From Actinacidiphila glaucinigra (GTDB lineage Bacteria > Actinomycetota > Actinomycetes > Streptomycetales > Streptomycetaceae), in contig NZ_FZOF01000012.1 in assembly GCF_900188405.1 (NCBI RefSeq), positions 150,547 through 214,546 of the forward strand: a stretch of DNA of 64,000 nucleotides, read 5' to 3'. Each line of letters begins with the position of its first letter. The first letter of the stretch is position 1. Below are positions 32,651 through 41,988 of the stretch, piece by piece. The notes beneath the pieces were generated by a model. It was not told where the DNA came from, did not search any database, and saw only the letters and a list, made by a program, of their open reading frames with translations. Position numbers and translations under genes: made by a program.

Positions 32651-34870
32651 GTGGGGGAGTTGAGACCGGCCGTCGTCGAGGGCGTCCTCGAGCGGATCAC
32701 GTACGCGAACGAGGAGAACGGCTACACGGTCGCCCGGGTCGACACCGGCAGGGGCGGCGGCGACCTGCTGACCGTGGTCGGGTCGCTGCTGGGCGCTCAG
32801 CCGGGCGAGTCGCTGCGCATGGAGGGCCGTTGGGGCTCCCACCCGCAGTACGGCAAGCAGTTCACCGTGGAGAACTACACCACCGTCCTCCCGGCGACGA
32901 TCCAGGGCATTCGGCGCTACCTCGGCTCCGGGCTGATCAAGGGCATCGGCCCGCGCATCGCCGAGCGGATCGTGGAGCACTTCGGCATCGGCACCCTGGA
33001 GGTCATCGAGCGCGAGCCGGCCCGGCTGGTGGAGGTCCCCGGGCTGGGTCCCAAGCGCACCAAGCTGATCGGCGCCGCCTGGGAGGAGCAGAAGGCCATC
33101 AAGGAGGTCATGGTCTTCCTCCAGGGCGTCGGCGTGTCCACCTCGATCGCGGTGCGGATCTACAAGGAGTACGGGGACTCGTCGATCTCGGTGGTCAAGA
33201 ACCAGCCCTACCGGCTGGCGGCCGACGTCTGGGGCATCGGCTTCCTCACGGCGGACCGGATCGCGCAGGCCGTCGGCATCCCGCACGACAGCCCCGAGCG
33301 GGTCAAGGCCGGTCTCCAGTACGCGCTGTCCCAGGCGACCGACAACGGCAACTGCTTCCTGCCCGAGGAGCAGTTGCTGTCGGACGCCGTGAAGCTGCTC
33401 CAGGTGGACACCGGCCTGGTCATCGACTGCCTCGCGGAGCTGGCCGGCGAGGAGGGCGTGGTGCTCGAGCCCGTGCCCGCCCCCGACGGCGGTGGCGACC
33501 CGGTGCGCGCGGTGTACCTGGTGCCCTTCCACCGGGCGGAGCTCTCCCTGGCCGGCTCGCTGCTGCGGCTGCTGCGCGGCACGGAGGACCGGATGCCCGC
33601 CTTCCACGACGTGGACTGGGACAAGGCGCTGGCCTGGCTCGCCGAACGGACGGGCGTGGATCTCGCCCCCGAGCAGCAGCAGGCGGTGCGGCTGGCGCTC
33701 ACCGAGAAGGTCGCCGTGCTGACGGGCGGCCCGGGCTGCGGCAAGTCCTTCACGGTCAAGTCCGTGGTGGCGCTGGCCCAGGCGAAGAAGGCCAAGGTCG
33801 TGCTGGCCGCGCCGACGGGCCGGGCGGCCAAGCGGCTGGCCGAGCTGACCGGGGCCGAGGCCTCCACGGTCCACCGGCTGCTGGAGCTCAAGCCGGGCGG
33901 CGACGCCGCGTACGACCGGGAGCGGCCCCTGGACGCCGATCTGGTCGTCGTGGACGAGGCCTCGATGCTCGACCTGCTGCTGGCGAACAAGCTGGTCAAG
34001 GCCGTGGCGCCGGGAGCCCACCTGCTCTTCGTCGGCGACGTGGACCAGCTGCCCAGCGTCGGCGCCGGCGAGGTGCTGCGCGACCTGCTGGCCGAGGGGG
34101 GCCCGGTCCCGTCGGTCCGGCTGACCCGCATCTTCCGGCAGGCCCAGGAGTCCGGCGTGGTGACCAACGCGCACCGGATCAACTCCGGAGCGCATCCGGT
34201 CACCCAGGGGCTGGACGACTTCTTCCTCTTCGTGGAGGAGGACGGCGAGGAGACGGCCCGGCTCACGGTGGACGTGGCGGCCCGCCGCATCCCGCGCCGG
34301 TTCGGCCTCGACCCGCGTCGTGACGTCCAGGTGCTCGCCCCCATGCACCGCGGTCCCGCGGGCGCCGGTGTGCTGAACGGCCTGCTGCAGCAGGCGGTCA
34401 CCCCGGCCCGCCCCGACCTGCCGGAGCGGCGCTTCGGCGGCCGGACCTTCCGTGTCGGCGACAAGGTGACGCAGATCAGGAACAACTATGAAAAAGGCGC
34501 CAACGGCGTCTTCAATGGAACGGTGGGGGTCGTCACCTCCCTGGACACCGTGGAGCAGCGGCTCACCGTACTGACCGACGAGGACGAGGAGATCCCCTAC
34601 GACTTCGACGAGCTGGACGAGCTGGCGCACGCCTACGCGGTGACGATCCACCGGTCTCAGGGCAGCGAATATCCCGCCGTCGTGATCCCTGTCACCACCG
34701 GGGCGTGGATGATGCTCCAGCGGAACCTGCTCTATACCGCTGTTACCCGGGCAAAGCGATTGGTGGTGCTCGTGGGTTCGCGCAGGGCGATCGGCCAGGC
34801 GGTCCGCACCGTCTCCGCAGGCAGACGCTTCACGGCTCTCGACCATCGGCTGGCGAGGGCGGCAAAATAG
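32651..34870 (+). CDS. recD2: ATP-dependent RecD2-like DNA helicase
   Basis: A 739-residue SF1B helicase of the RecD2/TraA type. The N-terminal domain (1-90) begins LERITYANEENGYTVARV, followed by helix-hairpin-helix segments (GLIKGIGPRIAERI; VEVPGLGPKRTKLI). The helicase core has Walker A GGPGCGKSFT near residue 363, APTGRAAKRL, VVDEASMLD (Walker B), GDVDQLPSVG and a late AVTIHRSQGSEYP. It unwinds DNA 5' to 3' and acts without RecBC. The open frame extends upstream of 32651, but the GTG there follows GAGGAGGT and begins the conserved part. It is not obviously in an operon. Confidence 0.88.
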   Translation: MGELRPAVVEGVLERITYANEENGYTVARVDTGRGGGDLLTVVGSLLGAQPGESLRMEGRWGSHPQYGKQFTVENYTTVLPATIQGIRRYLGSGLIKGIGPRIAERIVEHFGIGTLEVIEREPARLVEVPGLGPKRTKLIGAAWEEQKAIKEVMVFLQGVGVSTSIAVRIYKEYGDSSISVVKNQPYRLAADVWGIGFLTADRIAQAVGIPHDSPERVKAGLQYALSQATDNGNCFLPEEQLLSDAVKLLQVDTGLVIDCLAELAGEEGVVLEPVPAPDGGGDPVRAVYLVPFHRAELSLAGSLLRLLRGTEDRMPAFHDVDWDKALAWLAERTGVDLAPEQQQAVRLALTEKVAVLTGGPGCGKSFTVKSVVALAQAKKAKVVLAAPTGRAAKRLAELTGAEASTVHRLLELKPGGDAAYDRERPLDADLVVVDEASMLDLLLANKLVKAVAPGAHLLFVGDVDQLPSVGAGEVLRDLLAEGGPVPSVRLTRIFRQAQESGVVTNAHRINSGAHPVTQGLDDFFLFVEEDGEETARLTVDVAARRIPRRFGLDPRRDVQVLAPMHRGPAGAGVLNGLLQQAVTPARPDLPERRFGGRTFRVGDKVTQIRNNYEKGANGVFNGTVGVVTSLDTVEQRLTVLTDEDEEIPYDFDELDELAHAYAVTIHRSQGSEYPAVVIPVTTGAWMMLQRNLLYTAVTRAKRLVVLVGSRRAIGQAVRTVSAGRRFTALDHRLARAAK

Positions 34871-35001
34871 GCACTGGGTGCCACCATTCGGCTCCTCGAC
34901 CGACCCCGAGTGCACGTGGTCACGCCAAATGGGGGACAGTAGGGGTAGTCAGGGCACCTACAAACCTCGAAGAAGAGGCACGACGTCGGTGAGGGAATGA
35001 C

Positions 35002-36291
35002 GTGAGCGACAACTCTGTAGTACTGCGGTACGGGGACAGCGAGTACAGCTACCCGGTGATCGAGGGCACCGTTGGGGACAACGGCTTCGACATCGGCAAG
35101 CTGCGTGCCAACACCGGCCTGGTCACCCTGGACAGCGGCTACGGCAACACCGCGGCCTACAAGTCCGCGATCACCTACCTCGACGGCGAGCAGGGAATCC
35201 TCCGCTACCGCGGGTACCCCATCGAGCAGATCGCCGAGCGCGGCTCCTTCCTGGAGACCGCGTACCTTCTCATCAACGGTGAGCTCCCCACCGTCGACGA
35301 GCTCGCCGCCTTCCGCGGTGACATCACGCAGCACACGCTCCTCCACGAGGACGTCAAACGGTTCTTCCAGGGCTTCCCCCGTGACGCCCACCCGATGGCG
35401 ATGCTGTCCTCCGTGGTCAGCGCGCTGTCGACCTTCTACCAGGACAGCCACAACCCGTTCGACGAGAAGCAGCGCTACCTGTCGACGATCCGGCTCATCG
35501 CCAAGCTGCCGACGATCGCGGCGTACGCGTTCAAGAAGTCGGTCGGCCACCCCTTCGTCTACCCGCACAACGACCTCGGCTACGTCGAGAACTTCCTGCG
35601 GATGACCTTCGCCGTGCCCGCCGAGGAGTACGAGCTCAACCCGGTCGTCGTCGACGCCCTGGACAAGCTCCTCATCCTCCACGCGGACCACGAGCAGAAC
35701 TGCTCCACCTCCACCGTCCGTCTGGTCGGCTCCTCGCAGGCCAACCTGTTCGCGTCGATCTCCGCGGGCATCAACGCCCTGTGGGGCCCGCTGCACGGCG
35801 GCGCCAACCAGAGCGTGCTGGAGATGCTGGAGGCCATCCAGGCCGACGGCGGCGACGTGGACGCCTTCATCCGCAAGGTGAAGAACAAGGAGGACGGCGT
35901 CCGCCTGATGGGCTTCGGCCACCGGGTCTACAAGAGCTTCGACCCCCGGGCGAAGATCATCAAGGCCGCCGCCCACGATGTGCTCTCCGCGCTCGGCAAG
36001 TCCGACGAGCTGCTGGACATCGCGCTGAAGCTCGAGGAGCACGCGCTCAGCGACGACTACTTCGTCTCGCGCAACCTGTACCCGAACGTCGACTTCTACA
36101 CCGGCCTGATCTACCGGGCCATGGGCTTCCCGACCACGATGTTCACGGTGCTCTTCGCGCTCGGCCGGCTCCCCGGCTGGATCGCCCAGTGGCACGAGAT
36201 GATCACCGAGCCGGGCTCCCGGATCGGCCGTCCGCGCCAGGTCTACACGGGCATCGTCGAGCGGGACTACGTCCCGGTCGAGGCCCGCTGA
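35002..36291 (+). CDS. citA: Citrate synthase
   Basis: A 429-residue type-I citrate synthase (gltA/citA) that condenses oxaloacetate with acetyl-CoA. The catalytic residues are all visible: the His in GPLHGGANQ, the His in MGFGHRVYK and the Asp in NVDFYTG. Length is normal for the bacterial hexameric class. The GTG at 35002 follows CGGTGAGGGAATGAC. It is monocistronic and followed by a terminator. Confidence 0.97.
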   Translation: MSDNSVVLRYGDSEYSYPVIEGTVGDNGFDIGKLRANTGLVTLDSGYGNTAAYKSAITYLDGEQGILRYRGYPIEQIAERGSFLETAYLLINGELPTVDELAAFRGDITQHTLLHEDVKRFFQGFPRDAHPMAMLSSVVSALSTFYQDSHNPFDEKQRYLSTIRLIAKLPTIAAYAFKKSVGHPFVYPHNDLGYVENFLRMTFAVPAEEYELNPVVVDALDKLLILHADHEQNCSTSTVRLVGSSQANLFASISAGINALWGPLHGGANQSVLEMLEAIQADGGDVDAFIRKVKNKEDGVRLMGFGHRVYKSFDPRAKIIKAAAHDVLSALGKSDELLDIALKLEEHALSDDYFVSRNLYPNVDFYTGLIYRAMGFPTTMFTVLFALGRLPGWIAQWHEMITEPGSRIGRPRQVYTGIVERDYVPVEAR

Positions 36292-36316
36292 CGCGAGCGC
36301 CCCGCGCAAAGAGAAA

Positions 36317-36356
36317 CGCCCCGCGCCGAATCCCCCCACGGGTTCGGCACGGGGCG
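36317..36356 (+). terminator. Terminator hairpin after citrate synthase
   Basis: CGCCCCGCGCCGAATCC pairs with GGTTCGGCACGGGGCG (one mismatch-like wobble and one bulge) around CCCCAC. It begins 26 bases after the stop codon. A second, weaker copy of the same sequence (GGATCCCCCCACGGGTCCG) follows at about 36374. Confidence 0.7.
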
Positions 36357-36715
36357 CTCCCGTTTCCCGGAGCGGATCCCCCCACGGGTCCGTACCGGGC
36401 GTTCTTTGGGTGCGCTCGCCCAGCCGGGACCAGCCACCCGGGAGGGCCGCTCAAAGCTCTCCGGGCAGTTCGCCCCGGCATGGCGACCGGGCTGTCCCCC
36501 AAAGACAACCCGCTCATCATCTCACCGAGTCCGCCGGGAGCCCGGTGTCTTCGCTCGGTTAGACCCCCTCGTAAACCAAAAGGTTACGTTCCAGCCAGTG
36601 TGATCTCGGTCATGTCTACGCATCTTCTACGCCATCCGCATCATGGCTGACCCCCGTGTCGGTCGCGCACCCGGGGTCCCGTAACGTGCTGTCCCTTCTG
36701 GAGGGGCGGAGCGTG
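36357..36715. other. Intergenic region before the SDR gene
   Basis: About 360 bases without a credible gene. It holds a degenerate second copy of the citA terminator sequence, then AT-richer sequence (AAACCAAAAGGTTACG at about 36574) that may carry the promoter of the next gene, and a GAGGGG ribosome site at its end. Confidence 0.5.
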
Positions 36716-37462
36716 ATGTCGCAGAACGCAAGTGTGGGCCGGCACGTCGTGGTGACCGGCGGGGGAACGGGCATCGGCCGGTCGGTGGCCACCCTCTTCG
36801 CCGAGGCCGGCGACCATGTGACCATCGTCGGCCGGCGCCGCGAGGTGCTGCGGGCCACCGCCGACGACCTGCGCTCCCACCACGGCTACGACGTCACCCC
36901 GGTCGTCTGCGACCTCGCGGACCCCGACGACGTGGAGGCGACCCTCGCCCGGCTGCCCCGGCGCATCGACGTCCTGGTCAACAACGCGGGCAGCCGCGAA
37001 CTGGCGATCGGGGCCGGCCCGCACGGCGTGCTGGCCCGCTGGCGCGGCGACTTCGAGCGCAACGTCCTCACCGCCGTCCTGGTGACCGAATCCGTACGTG
37101 ACCGGCTTCCCGAGGGCGGCCGGGTCATCACCGTCACCTCGGTGGCCGCGCTGCGCGGCGGAGGCTCCTACGGGGCCTCCAAGGCCGCCCTGCACGCCTG
37201 GAACCACTCCCTGGCGGCCCAGCTCGGTCCGCGCGGCGTGACCTGCAACATCGTCGCCCCGGGCACGGTGGCGGGCACCGAGTTCTTCGGCGCCCGGCTC
37301 GACGCCGCCGAGCTGACCCGCAGGGCCGGCCGGACCCTGGTCGGCCGGGTCGGACGGCCCGAGGACGTCGCCTCCGCGGTGGTCTTCCTCGCCTCCCCTG
37401 GGGCGGGTTTCATCACCGGGGAGATCCTGCAGTGCAACGGCGGCGAGCTGCTCGGCCGCTGA
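36716..37462 (+). CDS. SDR-family oxidoreductase
   Basis: A 248-residue short-chain dehydrogenase/reductase. The cofactor loop is VVTGGGTGIGRS, NNAG appears at VLVNNAGSRE, and the active-site Tyr/Lys are in SYGASKAALHAW with the catalytic Ser in TSVAALRG. The end of the protein (LASPGAGFITGEILQCNGG) is typical of FabG-like SDRs. The ATG at 36716 follows CTGGAGGGGCGGAGC. Substrate unknown; no operon partner is evident. Confidence 0.88.
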   Translation: MSQNASVGRHVVVTGGGTGIGRSVATLFAEAGDHVTIVGRRREVLRATADDLRSHHGYDVTPVVCDLADPDDVEATLARLPRRIDVLVNNAGSRELAIGAGPHGVLARWRGDFERNVLTAVLVTESVRDRLPEGGRVITVTSVAALRGGGSYGASKAALHAWNHSLAAQLGPRGVTCNIVAPGTVAGTEFFGARLDAAELTRRAGRTLVGRVGRPEDVASAVVFLASPGAGFITGEILQCNGGELLGR

Positions 37463-37691
37463 GCCGCGGGACGCCGGGACCGCCCGGGCCGCGGGGAGTA
37501 CGCCCGGCGTACTCCCCGAGCCAGAGCCGGAGCCCCCGGCCCCGTACCTGAGGATGAGGCGCCCCCGGGAAAACCCTGGGAATGCCCCGATCCCGGCGAA
37601 ATCGCCTTGCCCCCTCCGTCGCGGCCCTGCGAGCTTTGAGGCCTGGGACGGGACACGGGGGACGGGCCGGTGCGGGAAGAGGGGCGGCCGT

Positions 37692-38444
37692 ATGGACGTT
37701 TCAGGCATCGTGTCGGCCCTCGACTTCACCGCGGGCCTCGAGGGGTATCTGCGGGACGGACACGTCTTCTGGGCGTACGCGGTGCTCGCCGCCACCACCG
37801 CGCCGCCTCTGGTGCCCAACGCGGCGCTCCTGGTCACCGGGGGCGTGCTCGCCGCCCAGGGGCGGCTGTCCCTCGCGCTCGTCCTGCTGGTCGTCGCGGG
37901 CAGCGCCCTCGCGGGCGACCTGCTGATCCACCGCACCGGCCGGGCCGTCAGCGGGCGGGTCCTGACCAGGCTCTACCGTCGGCCGCGCCGCCGTGCGCTG
38001 CTGGAGTGGGCCAGCGTCCGGATACAGCGGCACGGTGTGCCCTTCGTCATCGCCGTCCGCTTCCTGCCCAGCGGGCGGGTGGTCGGCGGCCTGTCGGCGG
38101 GCATCGTGCGCTATCCGGCCCGCCGCTACATGATCGGCGCGGGCGTGGCCGAGGCGGTCTGGGCCACGTACTCGGTGGGCCTGGGCTACTTCGGCGGGCT
38201 CGCCGTGTCCAACTCGCTGTACGCCGTCGCGCTGGGCCTCGGCGTCTCCCTGGCCGTCGCCGGGGCCGGCGGCGTGGCGCAGATGCTCTCCGGGCGCCGC
38301 TCGGCACGGGCGGGTGCGGCGCCGCCCGGACGCGTGGTGGCCTCCGGCGGCGCCGGGCCCGGCGGTGCGGGCGCACCGGAGGCGGGCGTACCGGAGGCGG
38401 ACGCCCCGGACGGGGAGCCGGCGGACCGGGCACTGCGGGGCTGA
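37692..38444 (+). CDS. DedA/VTT-domain membrane protein
   Basis: A 250-residue membrane protein of the DedA family (VTT/SNARE-associated domain), members of which act in lipid translocation and membrane homeostasis. Characteristic parts are AATTAPPLVPNAALLVTGGVLA near residue 35, AGDLLIHRTGR, and FVIAVRFLPSGRVVGGLSAG with the conserved Arg. The last 40 residues are a low-complexity Gly/Ala/Pro tail. The ATG at 37692 follows GAAGAGGGGCGG. Confidence 0.8.
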   Translation: MDVSGIVSALDFTAGLEGYLRDGHVFWAYAVLAATTAPPLVPNAALLVTGGVLAAQGRLSLALVLLVVAGSALAGDLLIHRTGRAVSGRVLTRLYRRPRRRALLEWASVRIQRHGVPFVIAVRFLPSGRVVGGLSAGIVRYPARRYMIGAGVAEAVWATYSVGLGYFGGLAVSNSLYAVALGLGVSLAVAGAGGVAQMLSGRRSARAGAAPPGRVVASGGAGPGGAGAPEAGVPEADAPDGEPADRALRG

Positions 38445-38484
38445 GGCGGGCCGCCGGGGAGCGGGAGCCGTGCCGTCCGCGGTC

Positions 38485-39147
38485 TCAGGCGGTGGCGGCG
38501 GGGGCCGGGCCGGCTTCGGTCATCGCGACGGCCCCGGTGCCGACGTACGGGGCGAGGTAGCCGTAGAGGGCGGCCTTGACCTCCCCGACGTACGCGTCCC
38601 GCTCGGTGCCCTCGTGCGCCAGGACCAGGGCGAGGCCGGCCTTGAACAGACCGAAGGCCATCGCGGCCACCCGGCCCCGTTCGGCGGCCGACAGGGCGGG
38701 CGCGCGCAGGCCGAGCAGGTGCTCCACGCGCTCCAGCAGGGAGCTGTGCAGCACGTCGTGCTCCATGACGACCGTGCCGGGTACGTCGCTGTCGTGGACC
38801 AGGGCGAGGAATGCCGGGTTCTGGCAGTTGAACTCGATCATCGGGTCGACGATGACCTCGAGCATCTCGCGCAGCGGGAGCGAGGCGTTCTCGGGGGTGA
38901 ACAGCTCCCCGTGCCCCTCGCGCATCCGCTGGTTGAGGATGCCGCCCAGTTCGATGGCGATGGCCTCCTTGTTCGGGAAGAACTGGTAGAGCGTGCCGGG
39001 GGACACGCCCGCCTCGCGGGCGATCGCGTTCGTGGTGGCCGCGGTGTAGCCGACCTTGCAGAACACTCCGGCGGCCGCCTCCAGCAGCTGTGCCACGCGC
39101 CGTTCGCCGCGGGCCTGCCGGCGTCGAGGCCTCTGCTCCTCAGGCAC
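38485..39147 (-). CDS. TetR-family regulator of the MMPL exporter
   Basis: A 220-residue TetR regulator. The N-terminal helix-turn-helix is at 15-60 (LLEAAAGVFCKVGYTAATTNAIAREAGVSPGTLYQFFPNKEAI); the rest is a ligand-binding helical domain. The start is a GTG at 39147. It is divergent from the MMPL transporter, and two direct copies of a palindromic site lie in the 119-base spacer, so it very probably represses both itself and the transporter. Confidence 0.9.
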   Translation of the reverse strand: MPEEQRPRRRQARGERRVAQLLEAAAGVFCKVGYTAATTNAIAREAGVSPGTLYQFFPNKEAIAIELGGILNQRMREGHGELFTPENASLPLREMLEVIVDPMIEFNCQNPAFLALVHDSDVPGTVVMEHDVLHSSLLERVEHLLGLRAPALSAAERGRVAAMAFGLFKAGLALVLAHEGTERDAYVGEVKAALYGYLAPYVGTGAVAMTEAGPAPAATA

Positions 39148-39173
39148 GTGTAATCCCCAATCACTGTTGACAA

Positions 39174-39222
39174 ACGCGAGTGGTCGCTCGCATTCTGAAG
39201 AAACGCGAGTGATCGCTCGTGT
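39174..39222. promoter_or_regulatory. Two TetR-type operators in tandem
   Basis: ACGCGAGTGGTCGCTCGCATT starts at 39174 and ACGCGAGTGATCGCTCGTGTT, cut here to its core ACGCGAGTGATCGCTCGTGT, starts at 39203. Each is a near-palindrome with CGAG/CTCG half-sites, and the copies are 29 bases apart. They lie in the spacer shared by the TetR and MMPL genes. Confidence 0.75.
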
Positions 39223-39266
39223 TCGCCATTTTACGGCGGTTCCTCAGGGGAGGGGACACCTCTGCC

Positions 39267-41570
39267 ATGTCCGATGTCAACCGCGAGCGCCCGCCGAGGG
39301 GCTGGACACGGGCCATGACCGCCCGCCCACGGCTCACCCTGCTGCTGGCGCTGCTGTTCACCGCCCTGGCCGTGGTCGCGGGCAGCGGTGTGGGGGACCG
39401 GCTGCGCAGCGGCGGATGGGAGGCTCCCGGCTCCGAGTCGGCCTACGCGGCCGAGGCGCTGGACCGCTACTTCCCGGACGCGCAGCCCAATCTGATCCTC
39501 CTCGTCGACGGCCGTGGCGCCGGTGTGGACTCCCCGGAGGTGGCGGCCGAGGGACGGGAGCTCGGTCGGCGGCTCGCGGCGGACAAGGACGTCACCGGCG
39601 TGACCTCGTACTGGACGACCGGGGCGCCCACGCTGCGCGCTGAGGGCGGCCGAGAGGCCGTGATCGCCGCGCGGATCGGGGGTGACGACGACGCCGTCGC
39701 CGAGGCGGTCGAGCGCCTCGCCCCCGAGTACCGGGGCAGGCACGGCGCGGTGGAGGTCGAGGTCGGCGGCATGGCCGCCTTCCGGAACGAACTGCAGACC
39801 ACGATCCAGGAGGACCTGGCCCGCGCGGAACTCATCGCCCTGCCGGTCACCCTGTTGCTGCTGGTCATGGTGTTCGGCAGCGCCGTCGCTGCCGTACTGC
39901 CGCTGGGTGTCGGCATCGTGGCGATCCTGGGGGCCAATGCCGTGCTGCGGGGCCTGACGGCGTTCACGGACGTCTCGATCTTCGCGCAGAACCTCACCAC
40001 GGCACTCGGCCTCGGACTCGCCATCGACTACGCCCTGTTCGTCGTCCGGCGCTTCCGGGAGGAGCTGGACACCGGCGCCGACCCGCTGACCGCCGTGGGC
40101 GCCACACTGCGCACGGCAGGTCGCACCGTGCTCTTCTCGGCCCTCACCGTGGCCGCCGCGCTCTCCGCGATGTTCCTCTTCCCGCAGTACTTCCTGCGCT
40201 CGTTCGCCTACGCCGGCATCGCCGTGGTGCTGCTCGCTGCGGCGGCGGCGCTGGCGATCCTGCCCGCCGCGCTGCTGCTGCTCGGGCCGCGGGTCAACTC
40301 CCTGGACCTGCGCCGCGTCCTGCCGCGACGGCGGAGCCAGGAGGCCGGACGGGAGCCGGGCGAGGGCTACGCGCGGCTCGCGCGGCTGGTGATGCGACGC
40401 GCCCCGCTGTTCGCGATCGGCACGGTCGCCGGGCTGGTCCTGCTCGGGCTCCCCTTCCTGCAGGTGCAGTTCGGCACCGCCGACGACCGCCAGCTGCCGG
40501 CGACGGCCGAGGCACATGTCGTGCAGCAGCACATACGCGATGGCTTCCCCGGCAACCCGGGCGGCGCGATCACCGTGCTCGCCGAGGGCCGTCCCACCGC
40601 GGAAGCGCTCGGCGACTACAGCAGCAGCCTGTCGGCACTGCCCGGAGTGGTCGTCGTCGACGGACCGGCCGGCCAGTACGCGCAGGGCCGGCGGACCGCG
40701 GCGCCCGGCCCGGCCGAGGCGGCCAGGGCAACCGACGGCGCGGCGTACCTGACCGTGCTGCCCAAGGCGGAGTCCGTGGACGAGGCGAGCCAGGACCTGG
40801 TCGGCAGGATCCGGGCGGTCGACGCCCCCTTCAAGGCCTCCGCCACCGGCACCGCTGCCCAACTGGTCGACACCAAGGACGTCATAGCCGACCGCCTGCC
40901 CTGGGCGGCCGCGCTGATCGTCGCGGTGACGCTGCTGCTGGTCTTCCTTCTCACCGGCAGCGCGATCATCCCTCTGCAGGCCGTGCTGCTCAACGCGTTG
41001 AGCCTCACCGCCATGTTCGGCGCGGTGGTGTGGGTGTTCCAGGACGGCCACCTGTCCGGTCTGCTCGACTTCACCGCGACGGGGAGCATCGAGACCACGC
41101 TGCCGGTGCTGATGTTCTGCGTCGCCTTCGGACTCTCGATGGACTACGGCGTCTTCCTCCTGTCGCGCATCAAGGAGGAGCACGACCGCACCGGTGACCA
41201 CCGTGCGGCGGTCGTCTTCGGGGTGCGCCGCACCGGTGGCCTCATCACGGCGGCCGCGGTGATCCTGGCGGTGGTGATGGTGGCCATCGGCACCTCCCGG
41301 ATCGCCAACACCAAGATGCTGGGCCTGGGGATCGCGCTCGCCGTCCTCATGGACGCGATGGTGGTGCGCACCCTGCTCGTGCCCGCCGTGATGCGGCTGA
41401 CCGGGCGGGCCACCTGGTGGGCGCCGCGGCCGCTGAAGGCGCTGCACGACCGGTTCGGACTGAGCGAGGGCGGGGACCCCGGCAGGGCCCCCGGGCGGGA
41501 GGAGCCCGTACCGGACCCGGACCGGGACGTGAACCCGGACCTGCAGCCGGAACCGGCCCGCTCGGGCTGA
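39267..41570 (+). CDS. MMPL/RND-family exporter
   Basis: A 767-residue transporter with two repeats of one helix, a large external domain and five helices. Repeat 1 has ALGLGLAIDYALFVVRRFREE and repeat 2 has AFGLSMDYGVFLLSRIKEEH, the paired Asp-Tyr motifs of MMPL proteins that carry protons. The C-terminus is an acidic/Pro-rich tail. Such proteins in Streptomyces export lipids, siderophores or antibiotics. I chose the ATG at 39267 (GGGGAGGGG upstream); a GTG at 39219 would overlap the second TetR operator. Regulated by the divergent TetR. Confidence 0.88.
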   Translation: MSDVNRERPPRGWTRAMTARPRLTLLLALLFTALAVVAGSGVGDRLRSGGWEAPGSESAYAAEALDRYFPDAQPNLILLVDGRGAGVDSPEVAAEGRELGRRLAADKDVTGVTSYWTTGAPTLRAEGGREAVIAARIGGDDDAVAEAVERLAPEYRGRHGAVEVEVGGMAAFRNELQTTIQEDLARAELIALPVTLLLLVMVFGSAVAAVLPLGVGIVAILGANAVLRGLTAFTDVSIFAQNLTTALGLGLAIDYALFVVRRFREELDTGADPLTAVGATLRTAGRTVLFSALTVAAALSAMFLFPQYFLRSFAYAGIAVVLLAAAAALAILPAALLLLGPRVNSLDLRRVLPRRRSQEAGREPGEGYARLARLVMRRAPLFAIGTVAGLVLLGLPFLQVQFGTADDRQLPATAEAHVVQQHIRDGFPGNPGGAITVLAEGRPTAEALGDYSSSLSALPGVVVVDGPAGQYAQGRRTAAPGPAEAARATDGAAYLTVLPKAESVDEASQDLVGRIRAVDAPFKASATGTAAQLVDTKDVIADRLPWAAALIVAVTLLLVFLLTGSAIIPLQAVLLNALSLTAMFGAVVWVFQDGHLSGLLDFTATGSIETTLPVLMFCVAFGLSMDYGVFLLSRIKEEHDRTGDHRAAVVFGVRRTGGLITAAAVILAVVMVAIGTSRIANTKMLGLGIALAVLMDAMVVRTLLVPAVMRLTGRATWWAPRPLKALHDRFGLSEGGDPGRAPGREEPVPDPDRDVNPDLQPEPARSG

Positions 41571-41588
41571 GCGGCGGCGGGGCCGACG

Positions 41589-41792
41589 TCAGCCGAACTC
41601 CCGGCGCCCGCGGTTCCCCGGGCGCCGGGAACTCCACAGACGGACGGTGTCGGCGTACCAGAACGGCTTGCCGCCCTCCACGACGTCGGGGGGCGGCAGG
41701 TGCCCGTGCTTGCGGTACGAGCGCACGGTGTCGACCTGCACCCGGATGTGAGCGGCGATCTCGGCGTATGACCAGAGGGTCCGGTCCGTCAT
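41589..41792 (-). CDS. Small helix-turn-helix (MerR/excisionase-like) protein
   Basis: A 67-residue protein with a single MerR/HTH_17-like helix-turn-helix: LWSYAEIAAHIRVQVDTVRSYRKHGHLPPPD, followed by a small wing (GKPFWYADTVRLWSSRRPG). The start ATG at 41792 has GGGAGG ten bases upstream; an ATG at 41810 is the alternative. Small proteins of this kind are either excisionases or housekeeping DNA-binding proteins; no phage or integrase gene is nearby, so I favour the latter. Confidence 0.7.
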   Translation of the reverse strand: MTDRTLWSYAEIAAHIRVQVDTVRSYRKHGHLPPPDVVEGGKPFWYADTVRLWSSRRPGNRGRREFG

Positions 41793-41988
41793 CTCCCACG
41801 CACCTCCCATGCGCCGGCCTCGGGGGGTGGCCGGCCTTTCCGGGACAACGACATGCGATCAGGGGCGGAAGGGGCTGTTGATCATCTGTGACGCGAAGCC
41901 CGCGTAACGGTGACAAATGTGGCGGGCGCATGACCGGCCTCCCTGATTGTCGGAGAAGCCGCCCGGGCGCGGAAGGCCGTGCCCTGCC

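Noticed and set aside
36357..36715. RNA gene or riboswitch before the SDR gene
   Set aside because: I could find only a degenerate terminator copy and no structured motif that I recognise.
41589..41792. Excisionase of an integrated element
   Set aside because: The helix-turn-helix resembles excisionases, but there is no integrase, att repeat, tRNA or phage gene anywhere near.
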